The position numbers and the translations under genes were made by a program. A DNA stretch of 64,000 nucleotides from JAWKOK01 sp963765875 (GTDB lineage: Bacteria > Chloroflexota > Anaerolineae > Caldilineales > Caldilineaceae): positions 186,001 through 250,000 of the forward strand of contig CAVXYK010000029.1 in the NCBI GenBank assembly GCA_963765875.1. The letters run 5' to 3'. The notes under the pieces were generated by a model, which was given only the letters and a program-made list of their open reading frames with translations, searched no databases and was not told the origin of the DNA. Positions 1 through 8,288 of the stretch are shown here, in pieces. The first letter of the stretch is position 1, and each line of letters begins with the position of its first letter.

Positions 1-38
1 GGTAGAGGCAAGGCATTCCCAACAATCGAACGCCTCCA

Positions 39-67
39 TTGACAATCAACACGCGGCGGGCTACACT
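39..67 (+). promoter_or_regulatory. sigma-70-type promoter of the lactonase gene
   Basis: TTGACA at 39-44 and TACACT at 62-67 are separated by exactly 17 bases. This predicts a start of transcription near 74 and a leader of about 90 bases before the ATG at 167. It is a consensus match by eye only. Confidence 0.6.
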
Positions 68-166
68 CGGACTCATTGAAGAATCTTGCAACTGTGGCGT
101 GCAGACTATCTCCACACTGCCTGTACGATACATCATAGCGATATTGAAATCTGCGAGGAGCAAACG

Positions 167-1261
167 ATGACCGTGACCAATCTCATGTACATTGGTGCAT
201 ACACCCGCAGCGAGCCTCATGTACAGGGTGCTGCCCAAGGCATATACACCTATCAAGTCGATCCTGAAACAGGCGCGCTTGCCCACATCGAAACCACATC
301 AGGGTTGGAGAATCCAACTTTTCTAACTGTCGATCCGACCGAGCGATTTCTCTATGCCGTCAGCGAGGTAGGGGAATACGAGGGCAAGCCATCCGGCGCG
401 GTGGCGGCGTACGCCATTGACGACGAGGGCGGACTGACGCTACTCAATCAGCAGGCGAGCCATGGGATCGCGCCTTGCCATGTCTGTGCAGGCCCTGACG
501 GCAGCTACCTGCTGCTCACCAACTACGGTTCCGGCGTAGTCTCCATGTTTCCCGTGGCTGAAGACGGTAGCCTGAAACCCGCGAGCTGCGTCATTCAACT
601 CGAAGGGGCCGGCATCAACCCGCAGCGCCAGGAAGGGCCACACGCCCATTCGGTCAACATCGACCCGACCGGGCGCCTGGCGGTTGTCGCCGATCTGGGC
701 ACTGACAAGGTCATGATCTACGCCATCGATAGCAAAAACGGACAGTTGACGCCGGCCGCACAGCCATGGGCAGAAGCAGAGCCCGGCTCCGGACCACGCC
801 ATTTTGCCTTCCATCCTGATCGCAAACATGCATACCTGATTCAAGAGATGGGATCCATGATCACGCTCTTTGATTATGATGAGGCAAGCGGCGGCCTGAC
901 GGCAAAGCAGACCATCTCCACCTTACCGGACGACTATGATGGTGACAGCACCTGCGCCGATATCCACATCCACCCATCGGGTCGATTTCTCTATGGCTCC
1001 AATCGGGGTCATGACAGCATCGCCATCTTCGAGATCGATGCAGAGAACGGCAAGCTCACGTCCGTCGGACACGAGTCAACCCGTGGAAAGACGCCGCGCA
1101 ATTTCGCTCTCGACGCGGCAGGTCGCTATCTGTACGCGGCCAATCAGGACACACATACTGTCGAGACATTCTCCATCGATCAGACAACGGGCCTGCTCAC
1201 CCACTGCCACAGCGCTGAAGCGCCGTCGCCGGTCTGCCTGCATATTATCGGGCAGGGCTGA
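167..1261 (+). CDS. pgl: lactonase family protein (6-phosphogluconolactonase-type beta-propeller)
   Basis: A 364-residue cytoplasmic protein of the YbhE/lactonase family, which folds as a seven-bladed propeller and hydrolyses 6-phosphogluconolactone in the pentose phosphate pathway. Family hallmarks visible are the N-terminal YIGAYT stretch, repeated blades of the type GxYxYxxDxxTGxL, GPDGSYLLLTNYGSG, the GPHAHSVNIDPTGR segment (about 180-195), GPRHFAFHPD (about 235-245) and KTPRNFALDAAGRYLYAANQ near the end. Length is usual for the family. The ATG at 167 is preferred over upstream in-frame starts because GAGGAG lies just before it and the propeller begins immediately. It stands alone between a good promoter and a strong hairpin, so it is probably monocistronic. 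Substrate specificity within the family cannot be read from sequence. Confidence 0.85.
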   Translation: MTVTNLMYIGAYTRSEPHVQGAAQGIYTYQVDPETGALAHIETTSGLENPTFLTVDPTERFLYAVSEVGEYEGKPSGAVAAYAIDDEGGLTLLNQQASHGIAPCHVCAGPDGSYLLLTNYGSGVVSMFPVAEDGSLKPASCVIQLEGAGINPQRQEGPHAHSVNIDPTGRLAVVADLGTDKVMIYAIDSKNGQLTPAAQPWAEAEPGSGPRHFAFHPDRKHAYLIQEMGSMITLFDYDEASGGLTAKQTISTLPDDYDGDSTCADIHIHPSGRFLYGSNRGHDSIAIFEIDAENGKLTSVGHESTRGKTPRNFALDAAGRYLYAANQDTHTVETFSIDQTTGLLTHCHSAEAPSPVCLHIIGQG

Positions 1262-1302
1262 TCGCGACAGATCAAACGGCCGAACGTGCGACAGACGGAC
1301 AT

Positions 1303-1345
1303 AGACAGAGATCCCCAGGCCTAAACGGCCTGGGGATCTCTGTCT
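1303..1345 (+). terminator. perfect 19-bp hairpin after the lactonase gene
   Basis: Arms 1303-1321 and 1327-1345 are perfectly complementary around a 5-base loop (TAAAC). No T-run follows, so it may end transcription inefficiently or mainly protect the 3' end. It lies between a plus-strand and a minus-strand gene and could serve both. Confidence 0.6.
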
Positions 1346-1357
1346 AGCAACATCTTC

Positions 1358-1396
1358 TTCGTACATCCACTTCGTACATCTATTTCGTACATCCAC
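1358..1396. repeat. three tandem 13-bp units TTCGTACATCCAC
   Basis: Units at 1358, 1371 and 1384; the first and third are identical and the middle one differs at two positions. It sits between the hairpin and the 3' end of the minus-strand gene. Function unknown. Confidence 0.6.
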
Positions 1397-1403
1397 AAGG
1401 AGG

Positions 1404-2060
1404 TTAATCGGCAGATCCGCCCGGCAGATCCGGTAAGTTCGGTCGTTTTCCCGTCGACTCGGCGTGACGTTCGACCAGATCCTTCAGTTGGGCAATTGCA
1501 TCTTCGGTTGCCTCATCCAACACCGTTGGAGCCGACTCTTCGTCAAATGACCAGGCCAGCCGCGTCCAATAGCTATTGTAGATGATCCCCAGCCAGGTCA
1601 CGTACTGGAGGTTTTCCTCCACGGCCTGGGTCGGCCGTGTCAAGAAGTAGGTCAGAAAAGCCCCAATGCTCAGTCCGCCAAAAAGCACGGCCGGAACGGC
1701 CGAATCCCTGAAAAGCGCCAGCGACACAGACGTGACGAAAAAGCCGATCCCAACGCCGAACAAAATCCAATTCATGATCACCGTGGAATTATGGGAGCGC
1801 ATGAAGGCGTCCAGAATTCGCTGAAAGATCTGATCGTTGTTCTCATAGCCGGCTTTGATGTGGTCGACCCACGCCTCGTAGAGTTCCCTGTGCTCCCTGC
1901 TGTAGTTCTCAGGCACAGAGGGCAAAGGCGTCTGGGCCACCAAGGGCGGTTCCACGCCCACGGGCGTAGGAGCCGGCTGTTCCGTAGATCCCAGGGTCGC
2001 CGGTGCATGTGCAGCCGACCCCATACTGTTCCGGTCATTGTTCTCTATTTTGCTATCCAT
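1404..2060 (-). CDS. two-TM membrane protein of unknown function
   Basis: A 218-residue protein with a Pro/Ala-rich N-terminal part (about 15-50), a helical segment, two adjacent hydrophobic helices (roughly 92-145, containing NWILFGVGIGFFVTS and AVLFGGLSIGAFLTYFL), and a soluble C-terminal helix containing YNSYWTRLAWSFDEES. The ATG at 2060 is chosen because GGAG precedes it; in-frame starts at about 2075 and 2096 lack a comparable site. The two-TM plus helical tail layout resembles small membrane-anchored adaptor proteins of bacterial signalling or defence ATPase systems, but no family can be named with confidence. It faces the lactonase gene tail to tail. Confidence 0.6.
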   Translation of the reverse strand: MDSKIENNDRNSMGSAAHAPATLGSTEQPAPTPVGVEPPLVAQTPLPSVPENYSREHRELYEAWVDHIKAGYENNDQIFQRILDAFMRSHNSTVIMNWILFGVGIGFFVTSVSLALFRDSAVPAVLFGGLSIGAFLTYFLTRPTQAVEENLQYVTWLGIIYNSYWTRLAWSFDEESAPTVLDEATEDAIAQLKDLVERHAESTGKRPNLPDLPGGSAD

Positions 2061-2638
2061 CAAAGTAATCTCCATTCTGCCTGACTGATGCAACATCAGT
2101 TTGGTGAAGATCAGGTAAATGCTCGGATAAGCGTAGGGACAGGGCTGGCCCCGTCACCAACGGACAACCACAAGTGTCACACTGGTTACCAGTATGGCTC
2201 TACTGCAAAGAGGCGAATTTGCCACAGATAGAAGTCGATAGCCACAGGTTGAAAGAGCTTTTCCTCTGTGAACTCCGTGCCTCCTCCGTGCCTCCGTGGT
2301 GAAATGGGCGTTTTCGCAGTAGCGTCCAGGATTAATCCAGAATCTTCAAAGAACCGATGTATAATGCCACTTCATATTAACATAAAACAGATCAGTCTGC
2401 GACCCCCAATTTGTTGGAGGCGCATCTACCCATACCATGGGTTAGCATGTTCATATTTTACTATGCGAAAATCAGTCGAAATGCAGATCGTCGCTGATCT
2501 TCCCCCCACTGAAGATCGCCTCCCAATCACGAGATGCGCCCATATTACTGGATCATTTGGGTAAGGTCCTTCTGTTGCACTATACTCTAGTCAGTCTATT
2601 GAATCGTTCCAGCTACCAAAGGCAAGGGGTAACTTCGA
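2061..2638. other. 578-bp gap with degenerate repeat, no convincing gene
   Basis: Contains the A-type repeat relic at 2220-2310, then an A+T-richer stretch leading to rmd. AAGGGG just before 2639 is the ribosome site of rmd. A short reading frame at 2268-2564 crosses the repeat and has no recognisable domain. Confidence 0.5.
2220..2310. repeat. repeat family A/A', degenerate copy
   Basis: GCCACAGATAGAAG and TAGCCACAGG are followed by CTCTGTGAACTCCGTG and CCTCCGTGCCTCCGTGGTGA. This is the same CACAGAT/CCGTG palindromic vocabulary seen at 18.4, 28.5, 35.1 and 44.2 kb, more degraded here. Confidence 0.5.
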
Positions 2639-3622
2639 TTGCGTGTTCTGGTCACAGGAATTGCCGGGTTTGCCGGGAGCCTTCTGGCTGATTTTTTGCT
2701 TCAACAGCCAGGCCTAGAGGTTCACGGCGTCATCCATCGCCATGATTTCCGCATTCAGCATCTGCGCGAACAGCTTATCCTGCATCGCGGGGACCTACGC
2801 AATGCGCTCTGGGTAAACGAACTGATCGACGAAGTCCAGCCGGACTATACGTTCCATCTGGCGGCGTGGAGTGATGTGGGCGGAAGTTGGCAACAGCCGT
2901 GGACAACCTACGAGCTAAATATTCACTGTCAGCTCAATCTGCTCGAAGCACTGGTCCGGCGGTCGCCCGGAAGCCGCGTATTGGTTGTCACATCCAACGA
3001 GGTCTATGGCCTGCTCCAGCCGGAAGATATCCCGGTCAATGAAGGAGTCTCCTTTCGACCCAACAGCCCATACGGTGTTAGCAAGGTCGCTCAGGATATG
3101 ATGGCCCTCCAATACTGGAATAGCCATGGCCTGGAGACCGTGCGTATGCGCAGCTTCAATCATATTGGACCCGGCCGATCCGATGATTTCGTCGCCAGCG
3201 CCTTCGCCCGTCAGATTGCCGAAATCGAGGCCGGCCAACATGAACCGGTGGTACGCGTAGGCAATCTTGAGGCCATCCGAGATTTCACCGACGTGCGTGA
3301 CGTCGTACGCGCCTATTGGCTGGCATTGGAACAGGCCGGCGGCGGAGACGTTTTCAATGTGGGCAGCGGGAGAGGCCATTCCGTCCAGAAGATACTGGAC
3401 ACGCTTCTTTCTCTGACGCCCGTCGACGTGACCGTTGAACTCGATTCCGAGCGGCTACGTCCTAGTGACGTACCGATAAGTGTATGTGACAGTTCAAAGC
3501 TGTCACAGGCTACCGGCTGGCAGCCGCAGATCGATCTGCGTCATTCGCTTGCCGACCTGCTTGACGGCTGGCGTCGCCAGCTCGCCAAGCAGAAAACAAC
3601 TCAACAAAAGAGTGCGTCTTAG
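2639..3622 (+). CDS. rmd: GDP-6-deoxy-4-keto-mannose reductase (NAD-dependent epimerase/dehydratase)
   Basis: A 327-residue extended short-chain dehydrogenase. The Rossmann motif TGIAGFAG (G7, G10, G13) and the catalytic pair in SPYGVSK (Tyr145, Lys149) are present, with VTSNEVYG supplying the Ser/Thr position. Overall features (FHLAAWSDVGGSW, RMRSFNHIGPGRSDDFVASAFA, VGNLEAIRDFTDVRDVVRAY) match RMD-type reductases, which reduce GDP-4-keto-6-deoxymannose to GDP-D-rhamnose using NAD(P)H. The start is TTG at 2639, with AAGGGG upstream and the Rossmann strand beginning immediately. gmd, which makes its substrate, lies 440 bp downstream on the same strand. GDP-fucose synthase or a related epimerase is the alternative; RMD is favoured by the pairing and motifs. 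Confidence 0.75.
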   Translation: MRVLVTGIAGFAGSLLADFLLQQPGLEVHGVIHRHDFRIQHLREQLILHRGDLRNALWVNELIDEVQPDYTFHLAAWSDVGGSWQQPWTTYELNIHCQLNLLEALVRRSPGSRVLVVTSNEVYGLLQPEDIPVNEGVSFRPNSPYGVSKVAQDMMALQYWNSHGLETVRMRSFNHIGPGRSDDFVASAFARQIAEIEAGQHEPVVRVGNLEAIRDFTDVRDVVRAYWLALEQAGGGDVFNVGSGRGHSVQKILDTLLSLTPVDVTVELDSERLRPSDVPISVCDSSKLSQATGWQPQIDLRHSLADLLDGWRRQLAKQKTTQQKSAS

Positions 3623-3637
3623 AAAATCGTCAACTAG

Positions 3638-3686
3638 AATGAGCGTCTGAGGGCGCTTCTCACTGTTGAACTGAAGCCACAACGGG
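3638..3686. repeat. repeat family B, partial copy
   Basis: GAGCGTCTGAGGGCGCTTCTC and CACTGTTGAACTGAAGCC share vocabulary with the longer copies at 36.1, 39.5 and 44.4 kb (CTCAGGCGC, CTTCTCACTGTTAGC, GGCTGAAGCC). Confidence 0.5.
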
Positions 3687-3702
3687 ATCATGCGTTATGC
3701 AG

Positions 3703-3899
3703 GTCACGCTTGCAGCGTGACAAGGTACACATTCCAGACGGATTCAGTGGTCACCAGACTCGTCCGACTGCAAGTCGGACCTACCAATCTCATGTTTTCA
3801 TAGCGTCTTCAGTTTAGCAGCCGGCTTCAGTCGATGCGCTCAAACGTTAACGGAACCGAGTAGTGCAATCAGTAAGCCCTGCCGGACAAGAAGTCCGGC
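3703..3899. repeat. three REP-like short hairpins between rmd and gmd
   Basis: Three separate perfect stems with tiny loops: 3703-3721 (8-bp stem, loop TGC), 3762-3780 (8-bp stem, loop GCA) and 3881-3899 (7-bp stem, 5-base loop). The first two have complementary-type loops around a GTCxxxCT core. They fill the spacer between two genes of one pathway and could separate or stabilise the two parts of the transcript. Confidence 0.6.
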
Positions 3900-4062
3900 T
3901 TTTGACGGAAGCCAGCCTTCCGGGCACTGGGCACTATTCGGTATTCGACAGTCATTTCGATGATCATGTAGTGTCCGACAGATCACACGCCCTTTATTAC
4001 GCGGACAGACTGCACTCTACATGTAGACAGATGTTGCATGTTTTGCAAGGAGATAAGAAACG

Positions 4063-5073
4063 ATGCCAACAGCATTGATCACAGGTGTGACCGGCCAGGA
4101 CGGCAGCTATCTGGCAGATTTGCTGCTTAAAAAAGGCTACGATGTGGTCGGCATGGTGCGACGCACCAGCACACTGAATTATGACCGCATCAGCCACATT
4201 CAGGACCAGATTGAGATCGTGCAGGGCGATCTGCTCGATCAGATGAGTCTGATTGGCATCCTCCAGGAACACAACCCCGACGAAGTCTACAACCTGGCGG
4301 CCCAGAGCTTTGTGCCCACCAGCTTCACCCAGCCCGTCCTGACCGGCGAATTCACAGCCTTAGGCGTCACGCGCATTCTTGACGCCATCCGTTTCGTTGA
4401 CCCGTCCATTCGATTCTACCAGGCCAGCAGCAGCGAGATGTTCGGCAAGGTCCAAGAAGTGCCCCAACGTGAGTCAACGCCCCTCTACCCACGCAGTCCC
4501 TACGGCGTCGCCAAGGTCTATGGCCATTGGATCACCATCAACTACCGCGAGAGCTACGATATGTTCGCTTGTTCGGGCATTCTCTTCAACCACGAAAGCC
4601 CGCGCCGTGGCCTGGAATTTGTCACCCACAAGATCACCCATGCTGCGGCCAGGATCAAGCTGGGGCTGGCTGACGAGCTGAGATTGGGCAACCTGGAAGC
4701 CCGTCGCGACTGGGGCTATGCAGCTGACTACGTCCATGCCATGTGGCTCATGCTCCAGCAGGATGAGCCGGATGACTATGTGGTTGCCTCCGGCGAGACC
4801 CACAGCGTCAAAGAATTTGTCGAGGAGGCCTTTGGCTATCTCGATCTGGACTGGGAGAAGTATGTAGTCCAGGATCCGCGCTTCTATCGCCCGGCCGAGG
4901 TCGATCTGCTGGTCGGTGATCCGAGCAAGGCCGGGGCCAAGCTGGGCTGGGAACCGACGGTGGATCTGCCGCAGTTGGTGCGCCTGATGGTCGATGCTGA
5001 CCTGGCTGCGCTCAAGAACGCCATGGAGAATCCCGAACAGACGCCAGGTCATCAGGAAGCGCTGCTTCGTTGA
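4063..5073 (+). CDS. gmd: GDP-mannose 4,6-dehydratase
   Basis: A 336-residue cytoplasmic SDR enzyme converting GDP-D-mannose to GDP-4-keto-6-deoxy-D-mannose, the first step to GDP-rhamnose, GDP-fucose or related sugars for surface glycans. The NADP-binding motif TGVTGQDG (G8, G11, G14) is followed by the MVRR segment. Catalytic motifs are ASSSEMFG, the Tyr147/Lys151 pair in SPYGVAK, and the family-specific NHESPRRGLEFVTHKIT and LGNLEARRDWGYAADYV. Length is normal. AAGGAG lies 11 bases before the ATG. Together with rmd upstream it makes GDP-D-rhamnose likely. The alpha/beta hydrolase starts 14 bp after its stop. Confidence 0.93.
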   Translation: MPTALITGVTGQDGSYLADLLLKKGYDVVGMVRRTSTLNYDRISHIQDQIEIVQGDLLDQMSLIGILQEHNPDEVYNLAAQSFVPTSFTQPVLTGEFTALGVTRILDAIRFVDPSIRFYQASSSEMFGKVQEVPQRESTPLYPRSPYGVAKVYGHWITINYRESYDMFACSGILFNHESPRRGLEFVTHKITHAAARIKLGLADELRLGNLEARRDWGYAADYVHAMWLMLQQDEPDDYVVASGETHSVKEFVEEAFGYLDLDWEKYVVQDPRFYRPAEVDLLVGDPSKAGAKLGWEPTVDLPQLVRLMVDADLAALKNAMENPEQTPGHQEALLR

Positions 5074-5087
5074 GTTGATAGCCGGAC

Positions 5088-5858
5088 ATGCCGCAGATTG
5101 AGATAGATGCCCAGAAGCTCTTCTATCGAAGCCATGGCGCAGCCGGGCCCGAACGCGGTCAGAACGCGCTGATTCTGGTCCACGGCGCAGGCGGCACGTT
5201 GATGAATTGGCCGCCGGGCATCCGTCGTCTGCCCGATAGATCGGTCTACGCCATCGACCTGCCCGGCCACGGTAGATCGAGCGGGCCGGGCCTTGAGTCG
5301 ATTCCTGACTATCTGGACGCTCTTCTGGGATTTGCAGATGCGCTCGACCTGCCCCGATTCACGCTCGCCGGCCATTCGATGGGCAGCGCCATTGCCATAG
5401 AGATGGCCTTACGGCATCCAGAGCGACTGGCAGGCATCGTCCTGATCGGCGCGGGGGCCCGGCTCAGCGTCAAGCCATCCATTCTGACGGGGCTGCGCGA
5501 GCAATACGATGAAACATGTGCCTGGCTGGTCAAGCAACTGTTTGGCCCTGAAACAGATCGGCGCTTGCCCATCGGCTATCTCCGATATCTGTCTCTGCTC
5601 AATCAGTCCTTGCTCTACGGCGATTTTCTCGCCTGCGACGCCTTCGACCGGACCGATCAGATCAGCTCGATCCGCACACCGGCTTTGATAATCTGCGGCG
5701 AAGATGACAGGATGACGCCGCCGGCCGCGAGCCGGTTTCTCCACGAACAGATCGTCGGAAGCCGGCTCGAATTGATCGACAATGCAGGTCACATGGTCAT
5801 GCTCGAAAAACCGGAGACCGTCGCCTCAATGGTTGCCGGCTTCCTTGGCGGATTGTAG
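5088..5858 (+). CDS. alpha/beta-fold hydrolase
   Basis: A 256-residue cytoplasmic hydrolase with the full catalytic apparatus: oxyanion-hole HGAGG near residue 30, nucleophile elbow GHSMG (Ser97), acid Asp in GEDDRMTPP and base His in NAGHMVMLEKP close to the C-terminus. The cap region is short. The family includes esterases, lactonases and haloperoxidase-like enzymes, and the substrate cannot be deduced. It follows gmd by 14 bp and is probably cotranscribed, though a direct role in sugar-nucleotide synthesis is not evident. Confidence 0.8.
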   Translation: MPQIEIDAQKLFYRSHGAAGPERGQNALILVHGAGGTLMNWPPGIRRLPDRSVYAIDLPGHGRSSGPGLESIPDYLDALLGFADALDLPRFTLAGHSMGSAIAIEMALRHPERLAGIVLIGAGARLSVKPSILTGLREQYDETCAWLVKQLFGPETDRRLPIGYLRYLSLLNQSLLYGDFLACDAFDRTDQISSIRTPALIICGEDDRMTPPAASRFLHEQIVGSRLELIDNAGHMVMLEKPETVASMVAGFLGGL

Positions 5859-5900
5859 CCATCAAGATCATCATTTCACCAGCCAACAGAAAGAAGACCC

Positions 5901-6524
5901 ATGGCCGAACGACTTCGAATCTTTGTCAGTGCGACCAACGATCTGGAAGCTGAACGCGCCATCATCGGCCGCGCCATGGCCGGCCTGCCGGTGCAGATCG
6001 GCGCAGAAATTCGTCGAACACCGGCCGCCGGCGCCAAGTATGACGACATCTACGAACTCATCGCCATCGTAGACCGCTTCTACTTTCTCATGGGCGAGGA
6101 CATCACCGCACCCGCCGGCGCCGAGTGGCACCTGGCCTGGGAGTTGGAGCGCTCAATCCTTCCGCTCCGTCATGGGCGGCGGTTGACCCCTGCCGCTCAG
6201 GCATTTATGTCGTCATCCGCCCCGTTCCGCTGGCAGCAATTTCACACCGCGACAGAATTGTCGCACATCATTGCGCTGGATATGGTGCGCATTCTCGATC
6301 ACCCGACCAACCGCTATGGGCTGACCGTCTCCGAACTGGAGTTGGTCAAACTACACGGCAAACGGATCAAGGCGTCGGCGGCCGCTGCCTCACAGATTGA
6401 TCCGCGCCACGAGGAGCCTATCGCTCTCGATCCGGGCGGAGCCGAGGGTGGCGGTGTGCTTCTGGACATCGGACACGAGGAGCCGGCCGACGGCGTAGCC
6501 CTGGGCGAGGATGAGTGGGACTGA
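5901..6524 (+). CDS. DUF4062-like protein
   Basis: A 207-residue protein opening with RIFVSATNDLEAERAIIG. This resembles the start of DUF4062 domains (vFiSST..DL..eR), a Rossmannoid module common at the N-terminus of signalling and NTPase proteins. A second recognisable piece is YELIAIVDRFYFLMGED, where DUF4062 proteins have the strand carrying the conserved acidic residue. The C-terminal 40 residues are Gly/Glu-rich and look disordered. Unlike many relatives, no ATPase or nuclease domain is attached. The ATG at 5901 is preceded by AAAGAAGA, and the gap to the hydrolase upstream is 42 bp. Function unknown; family assignment is by motif only. Confidence 0.55.
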   Translation: MAERLRIFVSATNDLEAERAIIGRAMAGLPVQIGAEIRRTPAAGAKYDDIYELIAIVDRFYFLMGEDITAPAGAEWHLAWELERSILPLRHGRRLTPAAQAFMSSSAPFRWQQFHTATELSHIIALDMVRILDHPTNRYGLTVSELELVKLHGKRIKASAAAASQIDPRHEEPIALDPGGAEGGGVLLDIGHEEPADGVALGEDEWD

Positions 6525-6616
6525 GTCCAGCGCAGAAACAGAGTGACCGGCGGAGAATTTCGCTGGAAACGGCAGGCTAGCGACTCCCTTTTTTCTCTTG
6601 CAAACTCACGCCATGC

Positions 6617-6622
6617 TATAAT
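6617..6622 (+). promoter_or_regulatory. TATAAT placed 7 bases before an ATG
   Basis: A consensus -10 hexamer ends 7 bases before the ATG at 6630. If used, transcription would begin at or next to the start codon, giving a leaderless mRNA. No Shine-Dalgarno sequence precedes this ATG, and the -35 region (TCTCTT-like) is weak. Confidence 0.4.
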
Positions 6623-6629
6623 CTGGTCC

Positions 6630-8229
6630 ATGATTTCTTCGGGCAAGCAGCCAGCCCGCCTGGGCTTCTGGGCAGTTGTATTGATCGGCGTGTTTGCTTG
6701 GGCGCCGGCGACCTATCCTGGCTACTGGCAGAGCCTGGAAGGGTTCATCCCTGTCTTCAATGTCACCCAAAACAGCGCCCTATCCAAAGTCGCAACCGCA
6801 GCGGATCTCTGGCGCGGAGCCGGTAGCGCCACCTATATTCTGGCTCAACCATTCCTGCTGCTTGGGTTTACGCCGGTTGAAGCAGTGCGATTTGTCTTTG
6901 TTCTCGCGCTGCTCCTCGGCGGGTTGGGCATTTACGCCTGGCTCCGACCGGCGTATGGGGATCGAGGCGCGGGATTGGCCGGCGTCACCTACATGTTTCT
7001 GCCGACAGTGCTCTCAACGATCTACGTTCGGGGCAGTTTGAGCGACGCCCTCATCCTGGCGCTCTTGCCCTTGACGCTGGCCAGCACCGCAGCATACGCA
7101 TCACGCGATGCGGAAGACACTCGACGTTCACCGGCTGTTGCCGGGCTGATGCTCATCGGCATACTCTGGATGTGGCGCACGCAGGCGGGCCTTGCGTTTT
7201 TTGCAACGCTCCTGCTACTCATCTATGCGCTGGTGGTAGAACGAGATCGGCTTGCGGCGCTGGTCACGACTGTTTCCGGCGTAATCGGCTTCGTCAGCCT
7301 GCTGCCGCTCTGGTCGGAGCAGAGTCCTGCGCCGGTGGATTTCAGTCAGCACTATCTTTTCCTGTTTCAGTTGTTCGACAATCAATGGACGGTGGCCCCC
7401 AGTATTCCCGGTTGGCAGGATAAATACCCCTTCCAGCTGGGCTTTGTTGCCGTCGCCTTTGGCATCGTGGCATTCTGGCTCTGGATTCGTACAAGGAATT
7501 CACCCAGATCGTGATGGCCACGTGACGAGATTGCTCGCCTTTTCGTTTGGCGGGGTTTTCGTACTCATGTTGCTGAGTCTGAACATCAGCGCCCCGTTGT
7601 GGCAGTTGACCAGCGCAGATCGTCTCCTGATCTACCCCTGGCAGATCCTGCTGATTGCGGCGCCGCTATTGGCAGCCATTGCAGGCTCGCTGCCGGTATT
7701 GAACACAAGCTTGTCACAGGCACCCTATTGGGTCGTATTGATGGCTCTGGTTGTCCTGGGAAGCTACAACTATCTGACAACAGACTTTACAGAAATCGTC
7801 CCTGGGCCGACACCCTATTCGCTTGTGGGTCCCGATCAGAACATCGCTATTCTGGATGCCACACTGGTGGAAAATGAAGACCGCTCTGCTGCTGAGCTGA
7901 CAGTGACCTGGCAAGCGCTGCGGCCACTGCCGACTGACTACAACATCTTCCTCCAGGCATTGAGTGAGAGCGGTGCAGCGCCTCAGGTCGTTGCCCAGTT
8001 GGACACCCAGCCCCTCGGCGGCCGGCGGCCGGTCACCGATTGGCGACCGGGTGAGATATTTGTCGAGACTTATCAATTGGATCTGAGCCCGACGGACACA
8101 GGGCAGGCTGACACAGAGCAGGCTGACAGCCCGCTGAGCTACTACTTCGGCTACTACGACTGGCGCAACGGCGAACGACTGCCGGTCGACGGCGGCATTG
8201 ATGACAAGTTGGTGTTCCATGGCCGTTAA
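6630..8229 (+). CDS. PTPS-related polytopic membrane protein, frameshifted near 7500
   Basis: Two abutting frames form one gene if a single extra base near 7500 is removed. The first (6630 to about 7500) carries PGYWQSLEGFIPVFN and about six hydrophobic helices. The second (about 7500-8229) continues with a helix around FGGVFVLMLLSLN, a YPWQILLIAAPLLAAIAG helix, and a soluble C-terminal beta domain of about 120 residues (AELTVTWQALRPLPTDYNIF, PLGGRRPVTDWRPGEIFVE, YYFGYYDWRNGERLPV). The membrane part fits the 6-pyruvoyl-tetrahydropterin-synthase-related (PTPS_related) family, thought to be GT-C-like. The C-terminal domain recurs in the glycosyltransferase at 60434-62872. A short in-frame direct repeat (ADTxQAD) lies at about 8091-8130. 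Another PTPS-related gene follows. Confidence 0.65.
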
Positions 8230-8288
8230 GGTTCCCACAAAAGCCTCGGCTTTCGGCTATTCGGCAGATTCGACGAACGACCGACACA

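Noticed and set aside
2268..2564. 98-codon frame in the gap before rmd
   Set aside because: Crosses a repeat relic, no homology or motif, no ribosome site.
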